A DNA stretch of 64,000 nt from Cytophagaceae bacterium (GTDB taxonomy: Bacteria; Bacteroidota; Bacteroidia; Cytophagales; Spirosomataceae): the NCBI GenBank assembly GCA_027491195.1, contig JAIXWQ010000011.1:186001-250000 (forward strand). Reading direction: 5' to 3'. Positions 53,134 through 62,449 of this stretch are shown here, piece after piece. Position 1 is the stretch's first letter, and every line of letters begins with the position of its first letter. The notes below the pieces were generated by a model. The model was not told the origin of the DNA, ran no database searches, and worked only from the letters and a program-made list of their open reading frames with translations. The position numbers were made by a program, and so were the translations under genes.

Positions 53134-56107
53134 GCAACCTCGCCATCTGCTTATTAAACTTCGCCTCTAACTCCTGGTATTTCGCCGGATTCACCTTCGA
53201 AGCCTTTAGTGCAGAAATGGCTAAATTCATTTCATAGATCGCGATTTGTACATCACGCTCGTGAGCACCGTAGCGACCATCTAGGTAATAATCCAATAAT
53301 TGATCATCGCGATTTACAATTCTTGAAGCCATTTTAAGTGCTGCTTTCGAGTCACCCACTGCGATATACAATTCTACCATAGAAGCTGAGAATTGATCGT
53401 AAGGAATTACTTTGTCTGGCATTTTTTGGTCTAAATAGTCTAAGACCTTTTTCGCTTGTGCTAGACTTCCTTCACGCACTAATTGATCAGCGAGGCGATA
53501 CACACTTAAACGAGCGGTTACCGATGGAATTCCTAAATAGAAATCGCCATGGTAGTAGATTTTATCGTTATCTAAACCTGTCCAATACATCTTTTTCAAG
53601 ATATTATCAGACATGATTTGGGTGTTTACATAGCCATCATTTGCACCTGGAATTTTGAAAGGCATTAAACGATACGCATATCCTTCTAATTGCATCGATT
53701 CCTTTAAACCTAAATATTGGTCATTCGGTAAAGTCGACGCGAAATAGATCGGACGTTTCCAACCAGACATCGCGTTATTAGAGATGATCTCTAACTGAAT
53801 CAATTCCCCTTTGTAGATGTTGTGTGAAGGCAATTTCCAACCCAAGACTGGGGACATATACGGAACAAACTGCTTAGGGAACCAGTTTGATTTAGCTACT
53901 GCTGCAATGTCGACGGGAATCACCACAGAGTCTGTAGGTAAGGTATTGATTGTCTCCCCTAATTGCGTTTGCTCCTGGATAGATGGGCTGTCTTTATGTA
54001 ATAAGTCCAAATAATCCGGTAAAGACATCGCGTTTAAACCTTCTTTAGGATTAAATAAAATCTGGTCATTTACCCCTTCCATTAATTGATCTTTCGATAA
54101 AAGAATTGGCAATGGTTGAGATTCGTAGGTCTTGCGCTTCATTTGATCGATGTACCAGTCTGTACCTAAAAGGGACAAATTACATACACGAACGTCCGTT
54201 CTGAAACCTTCTACTTCTTGTACGTACCAAAGCGGGAACGTATCGTTATCCCCTCCCGTAAATAGAATCGCATTAGGAGCGCAGGAGTTTAGGAGGTTTT
54301 TGGCAAAATCAATCTGGTGCACACGACCACTACGATCATGATCATCCCAGTTTTGTTGTGCTAAAATCGCAGGAGCCGTTAAGCCTAATACAGCGACAAT
54401 CACCCATTTGGCCTTATCAGCTTTCACAAACTTCTGAATAAATTCCAAAATCTGCATCACGGCGAAACCTGCCCAAATCGACATAAAATAGAACGATCCT
54501 ACGAAGATATAATCACGTTCCCGAGGTTCTGTAGGCGGTGAATTCAGGTAAACTGTCAAAGCTACTCCCGTTAAGACAAACATTAAAATTGTCACTAATA
54601 GATCCTTGTCATTCTTGCGAATCATGTAGAAGAAGCCTAATAACACGAAAATAATCGGTAAGAAATAGTAATTATTTCTCGCCTTATTGTTGCGAAGAAT
54701 ATCCGGTAATTTCGAGGAATCCTCGAAGGTATTGATGGCCCAAGCATCTTGGAAATCGCTTTCGCGACCCACAAAATTCCACAACAAGTAACGCATGTAC
54801 ATGTGGCCTAATTGATGCGTAAACAAGAACTCCAGGTTCTTCCCAAAACTTGGTTTTTCACCCGCAGGAATGCCCAGCATTTCTTGATACAACTTCACGT
54901 GATTGGCCTGATTCGAATACACACGAGGTAATAGCATCATTTGGGACTTATCGTATTCATACACCGGTTTCTTCGTGTATTCCACATATTTCCCGTCTTT
55001 CATCTTATAAATAGGCGTCTCAGCTCCTTCTTTATAACCTGTCACTTCAGCTGTATAAACTGGACCGTAAATCAAGGAACGCTCGCCATATTGCTCTCTT
55101 TTCAAGTACTTTAAGAAGTTCAAGATATTGCTTGGGTCATTCTCATTAATAGGCGTATTATAGCCAGAACGCACTAAAGCAACCGTATAAGTGGAATAAC
55201 CAATTAATAAGAAGACAAAAGAGAATAGCGCCACATTCAGCACCTCTTTACCTTTCGCATACGAATAACGAATGCCAAAAACCACCGCAGCAATTAAAAG
55301 GATCAAGAAAACTATCGCTCCTGTACCGTAAGAAAAGCCTAAGGTATTCACGAAAGTTAATTCAAAAGCAAATGCGACACTAGGTAAACCGGGGATAATC
55401 CCAGCATTGATGATACCTAAAATAAATAGCGCTACAAAAATCGAAATGACACCTCCGGTAAGCGTAGGCTTGTCATAGCGTTTGAAATAATACAATAAGC
55501 CTAAAGCAGGAAGTGTCACTAAGTTCAATAAATGGACACCAATAGATAATCCAACTAAATAAGCGATGAACAAGATCCAACGATTCGATGCGGCTCTATC
55601 TTCCACAAGCTCCCATTTAAAAGCAGCCCAAACAACAATCGCCGTAAAAAAAGACGACATCGCATACACCTCTGCTTCTACTGCTGAGAACCAGAACGTA
55701 TCCGAGAACGTATAAATCAACGACCCAACCACTCCAGAGGCTAATAATCCAAAACGTTCGTTCGAATTCAAGTCTTCAAAGGACTTATTGATCATCTTAC
55801 GTCCGATCATCACGATCGTCCAATGCAAAAACAAAATAGTCAGCGCACTACTTACTACTGACATCATATTTACCCAATAAGCCACTTTGGTTACATCGCC
55901 TAAAGCTAAAAGGGAAAACATTCGACCTAATAAAAGAAATAAGGGCGCTCCTGGAGGATGAGGCACTTGCAATTTATAGGCACATGCGATGAACTCGCCA
56001 CAGTCCCAAAAAGAGGCCGTAGGCTCTACCGTCAAGGTATAAGTCAACAACGCGATGAAGAAAACTCCCCAACCCGTCCAATTATTTAGTTTTTGAAAAC
56101 TCCACAT
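53129..56107 (-). CDS. DUF2723 family integral membrane protein
   Basis: A 992-residue protein. The N-terminal half has about ten membrane segments, beginning WGVFFIALLTYTLTVEPTASFWDCGEFIACAYKLQVPHPPGAPLF, which is the DUF2723 signature and resembles the acidic loop of GT-C glycosyltransferases. The central part has TEPRERDYIFVGSF with more membrane segments; the last ~350 residues are a soluble domain with a tetratricopeptide-like helical end. Members are related to protein O-mannosyltransferases. The neighbouring pheS gene ends 8 bases upstream, so it may be co-transcribed. Probable glycan transfer across the membrane. Confidence 0.85.
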   Translation of the reverse strand: MWSFQKLNNWTGWGVFFIALLTYTLTVEPTASFWDCGEFIACAYKLQVPHPPGAPLFLLLGRMFSLLALGDVTKVAYWVNMMSVVSSALTILFLHWTIVMIGRKMINKSFEDLNSNERFGLLASGVVGSLIYTFSDTFWFSAVEAEVYAMSSFFTAIVVWAAFKWELVEDRAASNRWILFIAYLVGLSIGVHLLNLVTLPALGLLYYFKRYDKPTLTGGVISIFVALFILGIINAGIIPGLPSVAFAFELTFVNTLGFSYGTGAIVFLILLIAAVVFGIRYSYAKGKEVLNVALFSFVFLLIGYSTYTVALVRSGYNTPINENDPSNILNFLKYLKREQYGERSLIYGPVYTAEVTGYKEGAETPIYKMKDGKYVEYTKKPVYEYDKSQMMLLPRVYSNQANHVKLYQEMLGIPAGEKPSFGKNLEFLFTHQLGHMYMRYLLWNFVGRESDFQDAWAINTFEDSSKLPDILRNNKARNNYYFLPIIFVLLGFFYMIRKNDKDLLVTILMFVLTGVALTVYLNSPPTEPRERDYIFVGSFYFMSIWAGFAVMQILEFIQKFVKADKAKWVIVAVLGLTAPAILAQQNWDDHDRSGRVHQIDFAKNLLNSCAPNAILFTGGDNDTFPLWYVQEVEGFRTDVRVCNLSLLGTDWYIDQMKRKTYESQPLPILLSKDQLMEGVNDQILFNPKEGLNAMSLPDYLDLLHKDSPSIQEQTQLGETINTLPTDSVVIPVDIAAVAKSNWFPKQFVPYMSPVLGWKLPSHNIYKGELIQLEIISNNAMSGWKRPIYFASTLPNDQYLGLKESMQLEGYAYRLMPFKIPGANDGYVNTQIMSDNILKKMYWTGLDNDKIYYHGDFYLGIPSVTARLSVYRLADQLVREGSLAQAKKVLDYLDQKMPDKVIPYDQFSASMVELYIAVGDSKAALKMASRIVNRDDQLLDYYLDGRYGAHERDVQIAIYEMNLAISALKASKVNPAKYQELEAKFNKQMARLQ

Positions 56108-56115
56108 AGGTCAGA

Positions 56116-57141
56116 TTAATTAAACTGTTTTAAGAAACGAACGTCATTCTCTGTGAATAGACGTAAGTCCTTGATTTGGTATTTTAACATGGTAATACGT
56201 TCGATTCCCATTCCAAAAGCAAAGCCATTGTACTTCTTCGAATCGATTCCCACATTTTCTAAGACATTCGGATCCACCATCCCTGCTCCCGCAATCTCCA
56301 CCCAACCGGCTCCTTTGCAGACATTACAACCATCGCCTTTGCATAAAAGACAAGTGATGTCCATTTCAGCGCTAGGCTCTGTGAAGGGGAAATAAGAGGG
56401 ACGGAAACGTACTTTCGTATCCTTACCAAACATCTCTTTGGCAAAATGATACAAGGTATCCTTCAAATCTTTAAAACTCACTTGCTCATCCACATAAAGT
56501 CCCTCCACTTGATGGAAAAGGCAATGTGCACGCGCAGAAATCGCTTCATTACGGTATACACGACCTGGCATCACCGAGCGAATCGGTGGCTTTTGGTGTT
56601 GCATCAACCGAATCTGAACGTTAGACGTATGCGTACGTAATAAAACGTCATCCTGAATCTCTCCAGCTCCTTTTTCAATGAAAAAAGTATCCTGCATCTC
56701 CCTTGCCGGGTGATTTGCTGGGAAATTTAGGGCCGTAAAATTGTAGAAATCCGTTTCGATCTCTGGGCCATCTGAAACAGAGAAACCCATGCGATTAAAT
56801 ATCTCTAAAATGCGCGCTCTCACTTTTGTCAGTGGGTGTAGACTACCCTGAGAAATCGGATTATATAAAGTTAAATCAGAAGGCACCTCAAAATCGGCCG
56901 CATTACCCGCAAAAGCTTCTTGCGCATCAGCAAACTTCGTTTCCGCTGAATTCTTTAATCCATTTAAGGCTTGACCCACTTCGCGGCGATTCTCTGCAGG
57001 TACATTTTTTAACTCATCAAAAAGCGACGCCAAACGACTTTTACGACCTACAAATTGATGACGAAAAGATTCTAATTCACCTTCATTCGAAATGACAAAA
57101 GCGTCAATTTCAGCCTTCAGCCCTTTTATTTGTTCATTCAT
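56116..57141 (-). CDS. pheS: Phenylalanyl-tRNA synthetase alpha subunit
   Basis: A 341-residue class II synthetase subunit. The N-terminal coiled-coil (1-90, including FVGRKSRLASLFDELK) precedes the catalytic core: HPLTKVRARILEIFNRMGF, FPANHPAREMQDTFF (motif 2 area), LLRTHTSNVQIR, FRPSYFPFTEPSAEMD and GFAFGMGIERITMLKY (motif 3). It charges tRNA-Phe together with PheT, which is not in the window. Complete. Its stop lies 8 bases from the start of the DUF2723 gene. Confidence 0.97.
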   Translation of the reverse strand: MNEQIKGLKAEIDAFVISNEGELESFRHQFVGRKSRLASLFDELKNVPAENRREVGQALNGLKNSAETKFADAQEAFAGNAADFEVPSDLTLYNPISQGSLHPLTKVRARILEIFNRMGFSVSDGPEIETDFYNFTALNFPANHPAREMQDTFFIEKGAGEIQDDVLLRTHTSNVQIRLMQHQKPPIRSVMPGRVYRNEAISARAHCLFHQVEGLYVDEQVSFKDLKDTLYHFAKEMFGKDTKVRFRPSYFPFTEPSAEMDITCLLCKGDGCNVCKGAGWVEIAGAGMVDPNVLENVGIDSKKYNGFAFGMGIERITMLKYQIKDLRLFTENDVRFLKQFN

Positions 57142-57149
57142 GAGGATAA

Positions 57150-57800
57150 TTATAAAATGCGGAAACCTAGGGTTGCCTGGAAATAACTTGGTTTTTGGGA
57201 ATAATTAAATCCGCTAGGCACGGCAATGGTATTCTGCAATTCAGACATGGCCCCTTCATACCGAAGATCCAATGATAAATTTAAGATATCTACACCTACA
57301 CCCGCCTGATAAGAAAAGCTAGAACGATTAATCACATCTTGAGTGGTTCCTGAAAAATACGATTTAACTGCAGCATCAGGATTAGTCGACGCGCTGATGG
57401 CATATGTAGCCACAGGACCCGCTAATACACGAAGAGGACCTAATTTAACTCCTAGCAATACCGGAACATCTAATGATTTTTGAGAAAAACCAACAACACC
57501 TTGATTCGTAGTCAAGGAATTTAATACATCTACATTTACTTCCTTCGCAGCAAAATACACCTCAGGTTGAATAAAAATAGTACGGCCAATACGCGCAAAC
57601 GCACCTAATTGGTAGCCCGTTTTATTTTCTAAATTAGCACTCAAGCTGGCTACTTTAACCGAAGATAAATTCACCCCACCCTTTAATCCAATTCGAAAAT
57701 AATCTGCAGGTGCATGCTTCTGAGCAGAAGCGGTAGACATAAAACCCATCACTAGGGCAAACATCAGTGCTAGTTTTGTTGCTTTCATTTTAGTTGTCAT
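57150..57800 (-). CDS. PorT-family outer-membrane beta-barrel protein
   Basis: A 216-residue protein with a signal peptide (about 1-26, ending ASAQ) and an eight-stranded barrel pattern: FRIGLKGGVNLSSVKV, KTGYQLGAFARIG, IFIQPEVYFAAKEV, VPVLLGVKLGPLRVLAGPVATYAIS, FSYQAGVGVDILNLSLDLRYEGAMS and the final strand YFQATLGFRIL. Such small barrels are abundant in Bacteroidota and mostly uncharacterised. It lies 9 bases upstream of pheS on the same strand. Confidence 0.82.
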   Translation of the reverse strand: MTTKMKATKLALMFALVMGFMSTASAQKHAPADYFRIGLKGGVNLSSVKVASLSANLENKTGYQLGAFARIGRTIFIQPEVYFAAKEVNVDVLNSLTTNQGVVGFSQKSLDVPVLLGVKLGPLRVLAGPVATYAISASTNPDAAVKSYFSGTTQDVINRSSFSYQAGVGVDILNLSLDLRYEGAMSELQNTIAVPSGFNYSQKPSYFQATLGFRIL

Positions 57801-57862
57801 TAATTAACTTGTAAAATTATCCTTTTTCATCCGAAAAAAAAGAAAAAATCGAAATCAAAACG

Positions 57863-57870
57863 TATTTTTG
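57863..57870 (+). promoter_or_regulatory. -7 box before radA
   Basis: TATTTTTG matches TAnnTTTG and ends 18 bases before the GTG start at 57889. An upstream TTG sometimes taken as a start lies inside this box and is rejected. Confidence 0.5.
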
Positions 57871-57888
57871 AGCACAAATCGTATAATC

Positions 57889-59268
57889 GTGGCCAAAGCT
57901 AAAACCTCCTTTTTTTGTCAATCCTGTGGACATTCAGCCCCTAAGTGGCTGGGCAAGTGCCCCTCTTGTGGAGAATGGAATACCTTCGTGGAGGAATTAG
58001 TGGAAGCTACGGTGCATCCGGCGGAAGTTTGGAAGACAAAAGGCAGTCCTAAATCAGCTGCAAAACCGAAATTATTAAACGAGGTTAGCTTCGAAAACCT
58101 ACCTAAACTTACCTGTTCTGATCCTGAATTCAACCGCGTTTTAGGCGGCGGAATCGTTCCTGGCTCCCTCGTTTTAATCGGTGGAGAACCCGGCATAGGC
58201 AAATCAACGCTATTATTACAAGTTGCCCTTTCTTTAAGCCAAACACGCGTTTTATACGTAACTGGCGAAGAATCTGAGCAACAAATTAAACTGAGAGCAG
58301 ATCGTTTAGCGGCAAAATCTGACTCCTTGTATATCCTTACAGAGACTAATACACAATCCATTTTCCGCCATCTAGTCAACCTAGAGCCGGAATTAATCAT
58401 AGTGGATTCCATACAGACCTTATTTTCAGATCAAATCGAATCAGGCCCAGGTTCCGTTTCTCAGATTAGAGAATGCGCCTTAGAATTAATGCGATTCGCG
58501 AAAGAAAGTGGTACACCTATCTTTTTAGTGGGTCATATTACCAAAGAAGGTTCCATCGCCGGGCCTAAGGTTTTAGAACACCTAGTCGATACCGTACTTC
58601 AATTTGAAGGAGATCGTCACATGATCTACCGTATTTTGCGTACGACGAAAAACCGTTTCGGATCTACCTCTGAATTAGGTATTTATGAAATGCTTGGGAG
58701 TGGTTTAAGACCGGTGACTAATCCTTCCGAAATTCTGCTATCCCAACGCGACGAGCCTTCGTCGGGTATCGCCATCGGTACCTTAATGGAAGGGAATCGC
58801 CCGCTATTAGTTGAAATCCAATCTCTAGTAAGTGCCTCGTCTTATGGTAATGCCCAAAGAACGGCTAACGGTTATGATGGAAAGCGATTGAGCATGTTAA
58901 TCGCTGTTCTAGAAAAACGAGGAGGTTATAAATTAGCGACACAAGACGTATTCTTAAATATAACTGGAGGTATTCGAGTGGATGACCCTGCCTTGGATTT
59001 AGCTACCTGTATGTCCCTCGTGTCTTCCTATGAGGATAAAATCATCGATTCCTCCATCTGTTTCGCAGCTGAGGTTGGATTAGGTGGAGAATTGAGATCC
59101 GTTACGCGCATCGATCAGCGCATCGCTGAAGCGGAGAAACTCGGATTTAAGGAGATTTGGATCAGTAAGTACAATCTGAAAGGATTGAATTACAAAGCGA
59201 ATAAGATCAAAGTGCAGTCTGCTGCCACCTTATTAGATGTTATCCTGCACATTTGGCGTCAAAAGTAG
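57889..59268 (+). CDS. radA: DNA repair protein RadA
   Basis: A 459-residue RecA-like branch-migration ATPase. With the GTG start it begins (V/M)AKAKTSFFCQSCG, the universal RadA start, giving a zinc finger CQSCG...CPSCG. Walker A GGEPGIGKSTLLLQ follows, then the KNRFGSTSELGIYEM region (RadA KNRFG motif) and a C-terminal Lon-protease-like domain (LATCMSLVSSYEDKII). The last 29 bases overlap the convergent truA gene. Confidence 0.96.
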   Translation: MAKAKTSFFCQSCGHSAPKWLGKCPSCGEWNTFVEELVEATVHPAEVWKTKGSPKSAAKPKLLNEVSFENLPKLTCSDPEFNRVLGGGIVPGSLVLIGGEPGIGKSTLLLQVALSLSQTRVLYVTGEESEQQIKLRADRLAAKSDSLYILTETNTQSIFRHLVNLEPELIIVDSIQTLFSDQIESGPGSVSQIRECALELMRFAKESGTPIFLVGHITKEGSIAGPKVLEHLVDTVLQFEGDRHMIYRILRTTKNRFGSTSELGIYEMLGSGLRPVTNPSEILLSQRDEPSSGIAIGTLMEGNRPLLVEIQSLVSASSYGNAQRTANGYDGKRLSMLIAVLEKRGGYKLATQDVFLNITGGIRVDDPALDLATCMSLVSSYEDKIIDSSICFAAEVGLGGELRSVTRIDQRIAEAEKLGFKEIWISKYNLKGLNYKANKIKVQSAATLLDVILHIWRQK

Positions 59269-60004
59269 ACGAAGGATATTCTACTTTCAACAGATGTAGT
59301 CCGTGGGCTGGAACTGCGCGACCCGCTTTGCAGCGGTCTTTTGAATCAAGTATTTCTTGTAATTGCTTATTCGATAAACGCCCCTGCCCTACTTCTAACA
59401 AAGTACCCACTACTGCCCGAACCATACCCCGCAGGAATCGATTGCCTTGAATCGTAAAAATCAATTCATCACCCCGATAGGCCCAAAAAGCCTGCAAAAT
59501 CGTACAATTGAAGGTCGTCACATCCGTTTTTACCTTCGAAAAGCATTGGTAATCAATATGTTGAAAGAACAAAGCGGCTGCTTTATTCATTGCATCGACA
59601 TCTAAATCTACACTGAAACGGTATGAAAAAGCAGAATTAAATGGACTTTTCAGCGGGCTAATTCGGTATTCGTAGGTACGCGAAAGAGCTGCGAAGCGAG
59701 CATGGAAATCATCCGCAACTTGGTAAATGCCTTGCACCGCTAAAGAATCTGGCAACATCCGATTAAGTCGAAAAACCCAATTTTCCTTTACCGATTTACC
59801 TGCTGGGAGATCAAAATGCGCAAATTGCTCGTGCGCATGCACCCCCGTGTCGGTACGGGAACTTCCAACAATTTCCAAAGGTGAACCCAATAAAAGACTT
59901 AATTTATCCTGCAAAACCGACTGAACCGTCGTAGCATTTGGCTGAATTTGGTAGCCATGAAAAGAGCCGCCATCGTACGAAAAAGCGATTAGATAGCGGC
60001 TCAT
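59240..60004 (-). CDS. truA: tRNA pseudouridine(38-40) synthase
   Basis: A 254-residue synthase acting on the anticodon stem-loop of many tRNAs. The catalytic Asp is in SSRTDTGVHAHEQFAHFDL, preceded by YDGGSFHGYQIQP, and followed by RFLRGMVRAVVGTLLEVG and CKAGRAVPAHGLHLLKVEY. Complete. It overlaps the radA 3' end by 29 bases on the opposite strand, so the last ten codons of each gene share DNA. purL lies 5 bases upstream of its start. Confidence 0.95.
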   Translation of the reverse strand: MSRYLIAFSYDGGSFHGYQIQPNATTVQSVLQDKLSLLLGSPLEIVGSSRTDTGVHAHEQFAHFDLPAGKSVKENWVFRLNRMLPDSLAVQGIYQVADDFHARFAALSRTYEYRISPLKSPFNSAFSYRFSVDLDVDAMNKAAALFFQHIDYQCFSKVKTDVTTFNCTILQAFWAYRGDELIFTIQGNRFLRGMVRAVVGTLLEVGQGRLSNKQLQEILDSKDRCKAGRAVPAHGLHLLKVEYPSSTFDAKCAG

Positions 60005-60009
60005 TTTAT

Positions 60010-62241
60010 TTATTTCATTAACGCAGTTTCTAAAGCCGTATCAAAAGATTGATAAGCTGCAGCTACCGAACTTAATTTAGCTCCATCTGCGATGATATCA
60101 GTTCCTTGAACAGAACCCAATGCAGAGAACTTAACTCCTTGTGCTTGCAAAGCTGCCTCAAAAGCTGCCTTCTTAGAAGCATCCACTGAAACAACCACAC
60201 GAGATTGCGCTTCACCGAACCAGAACGCATCCTGGCGAATCGAAGCATCTGAATTTACACTGAAACCTAATCCACGAGGGAAAGCAGACTCAGCCAAAGT
60301 CACTAATAAACCACCATCCGATACGTCGTGCGCTGATTCGATTAATTTATTTTCAATTAAAGAAGTAATCGCCTTTTGTAATTTCTGTTCTGTCGCTAGA
60401 TCAAAATGCGGTGCTGGAGTTGCTTTGATACCTTTGTACGAATACACATATTCAGATGAAGCGATATCATTTACCGATTCCCCGACTAAATAGATGGCAT
60501 CGCCCGCTTTTTTGAAGTCCAACGTCATCTTATTCTCTGGCTTCTCTAGAATACCTAACATACCAATCGTCGGCGTTGGGAATACTGGACCTTCATCAGA
60601 TGATTGATTGTAGAAGGAAACGTTACCACCCGTTACCGGAGTCTCAAACGCCTCACAAGATTTCTTCATACCCTTGATCGCACCCACGAATTGCCAGTAT
60701 ACTTCTGGAACATAAGGATTTCCAAAGTTCAAGCAGTTCGTAATCGCCACCGGAACTCCGCCTGAGCAGACAATATTACGAGCCGCTTCCGCCACTGCCA
60801 TCGCACATCCTTCTTCTGGATCCGCGTTTACATAGCGTGAGTTACAATCTACTGTAATCACAATTGATTTTTGGGAACCGTGTACTTTCACGACAGCCGC
60901 ATCCGAAGGCGCATTTGTGTTACGATTCGCACGACCAATCGATGAATCGTATTGTTGAGCTACCCACTTCTTCGAAGCGATATTTGGGTGATTCATCATG
61001 TAGTTTAAAGCCTTAGGTAATTCTTCCTTCGGCAAATCTGCTACTGAATCGATTTTAAATTTCTTGAATTCTTGGTAGTAAGCAGGCTCTTTGTATTCGC
61101 GATGATAAACCGGAGCTCCACCACCTAGTACTAAATCATCCGCCGGAACATCCGCCACTAAAACACCATCTTGATAGAATTCTAGACGTTTCGTGTCAGT
61201 AACCGTACCGATTTGCTCACAGTTCAAATCCCATTTATCAAAAATGCGTTTCGCCTCGTGTTCCCGACCTTTCTCTACTACGATTAGCATACGCTCCTGA
61301 GACTCCGATAATAGAATCTCAAATGGTTGCATGTTCGGTTGACGCGTAGGCACTTTGGAAAGATCAATAATCATCCCATGTTCCCCTTTCGCAGACATTT
61401 CTGACGTCGAGCAGATAATACCCGCCGCACCCATATCTTGAATACCGATTACACATCCTGCTTCGATGATTTCCAAAGAAGCCTCTAACAACAATTTCTC
61501 TTGGAATGGATCCCCTACTTGAACCGCAGGCAATTTCTCCGAGGATTTCGCCGTGATATCCTCCGATGCAAAACTCGCACCCCCAATTCCATCTTTACCA
61601 GTCGCGGAACCCACAATAAATACCGGGTTACCCACGCCATAAGAGATGGCTGAAGCTTGTGTTCCTACTTTTAAAATACCCGCTGAAAACGCATTAACGA
61701 GAGGATTCACATTATAACAATCATCAAATTGAACCTCACCACCTACGGTAGGAATTCCAAAGGCATTACCATAATCACCAATCCCCTTCACGACGCCTTT
61801 CACTAACCACTTTGTTTTGGCTAAATCAATATTTCCAAAACGCAAAGAATTCAATTGCGCAATCGGACGTGCACCCATCGTGAAAATATCACGGTTGATA
61901 CCACCCACACCAGTCGCCGCACCTTGATATGGCTCAAGCGCAGACGGGTGATTATGCGATTCAATCTTAAATGCACAACCCAAACCATCTCCTAAATCCA
62001 CTAAACCCGCATTTTCCTCGCCAGCCTTAGCTAACATACGTGGTGAGTCTTTAGGCAAAGTCTTCAACCAAACGATTGAATTCTTATATGAACAGTGCTC
62101 AGACCACATAACTGAGAAAATCGACAATTCGGTGAAATTAGGCTTGCGACCTAAAATCTCTTGAATGCGATCATACTCTTCGGGCAATAATCCTAATTTT
62201 TTGGCTGTTTCGACGGTGGGAAGGGTTCCGATTGATTCCAC
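60010..62241 (-). CDS. purL: Phosphoribosylformylglycinamidine synthase subunit PurL
   Basis: A 743-residue purine-synthesis enzyme converting FGAR to FGAM with ATP and ammonia from PurQ. The small PurL type has the N-terminal PTVETAKKLGLLPEEYDRI, SVMWSEHCSYKNS, the FKIESHNHPSALEPYQGAATGVGG nucleotide site and the FGNPYVPEVYWQF and HDVSDGGLLVTLAE motifs of the second half. PurS and PurQ are not next to it. A region of AAATGGT heptads lies just upstream. Confidence 0.97.
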   Translation of the reverse strand: MESIGTLPTVETAKKLGLLPEEYDRIQEILGRKPNFTELSIFSVMWSEHCSYKNSIVWLKTLPKDSPRMLAKAGEENAGLVDLGDGLGCAFKIESHNHPSALEPYQGAATGVGGINRDIFTMGARPIAQLNSLRFGNIDLAKTKWLVKGVVKGIGDYGNAFGIPTVGGEVQFDDCYNVNPLVNAFSAGILKVGTQASAISYGVGNPVFIVGSATGKDGIGGASFASEDITAKSSEKLPAVQVGDPFQEKLLLEASLEIIEAGCVIGIQDMGAAGIICSTSEMSAKGEHGMIIDLSKVPTRQPNMQPFEILLSESQERMLIVVEKGREHEAKRIFDKWDLNCEQIGTVTDTKRLEFYQDGVLVADVPADDLVLGGGAPVYHREYKEPAYYQEFKKFKIDSVADLPKEELPKALNYMMNHPNIASKKWVAQQYDSSIGRANRNTNAPSDAAVVKVHGSQKSIVITVDCNSRYVNADPEEGCAMAVAEAARNIVCSGGVPVAITNCLNFGNPYVPEVYWQFVGAIKGMKKSCEAFETPVTGGNVSFYNQSSDEGPVFPTPTIGMLGILEKPENKMTLDFKKAGDAIYLVGESVNDIASSEYVYSYKGIKATPAPHFDLATEQKLQKAITSLIENKLIESAHDVSDGGLLVTLAESAFPRGLGFSVNSDASIRQDAFWFGEAQSRVVVSVDASKKAAFEAALQAQGVKFSALGSVQGTDIIADGAKLSSVAAAYQSFDTALETALMK

Positions 62242-62285
62242 TTAATTGAGTTTAAAATTGAAATGCAAAGATAGGAAATCTTGCT

Positions 62286-62405
62286 AAATGGTAAGTGGTA
62301 AATGGTAAATGAAAAATGAATTTTTATTGAAACTTGACCCATGTACCATATACCATTCACCATTTACCATCCAATTCACCATTTATCATTCACCATTTAC
62401 CATTT
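62286..62405. repeat. Inverted arrays of a 7-base unit AAATGGT
   Basis: The left arm (62286-62320) is five units in a row: AAATGGT, AAGTGGT, AAATGGT, AAATGAA, AAATGAA. The right arm (62342-62405), read on the other strand, holds about nine units of the same consensus (AAATGGT, GAATGAT, GAATTGG and variants). The arms are inverted and separated by about 20 bases. It lies between purL and the MocA-like gene. It shares the 7-base period with elements A-C but not the unit sequence. It is not a CRISPR array. Confidence 0.8.
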
Positions 62406-62449
62406 AAAACAAAAGCCTGTGGTCTTAACCACAGGCTTTTGTTTTAAAT
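62402..62449 (-). terminator. Long terminator hairpin of the MocA-like gene
   Basis: A 21-bp perfect stem (core AAAAGCCTGTGG with CCACAGGCTTTT) and loop TCTTAA with flanking A/T. On the minus strand it ends in a T-rich run. The stem includes the stop codon of the nucleotidyltransferase gene. Confidence 0.85.

Noticed and set aside
57868-57888. TTG start seven codons upstream for radA
   Set aside because: The TTG is part of the TATTTTTG promoter box, and the GTG start gives the universal RadA N-terminus.
57918-58412. 164-codon minus-strand frame inside radA
   Set aside because: Antisense shadow of a conserved gene; composition and residues do not look like a protein family.
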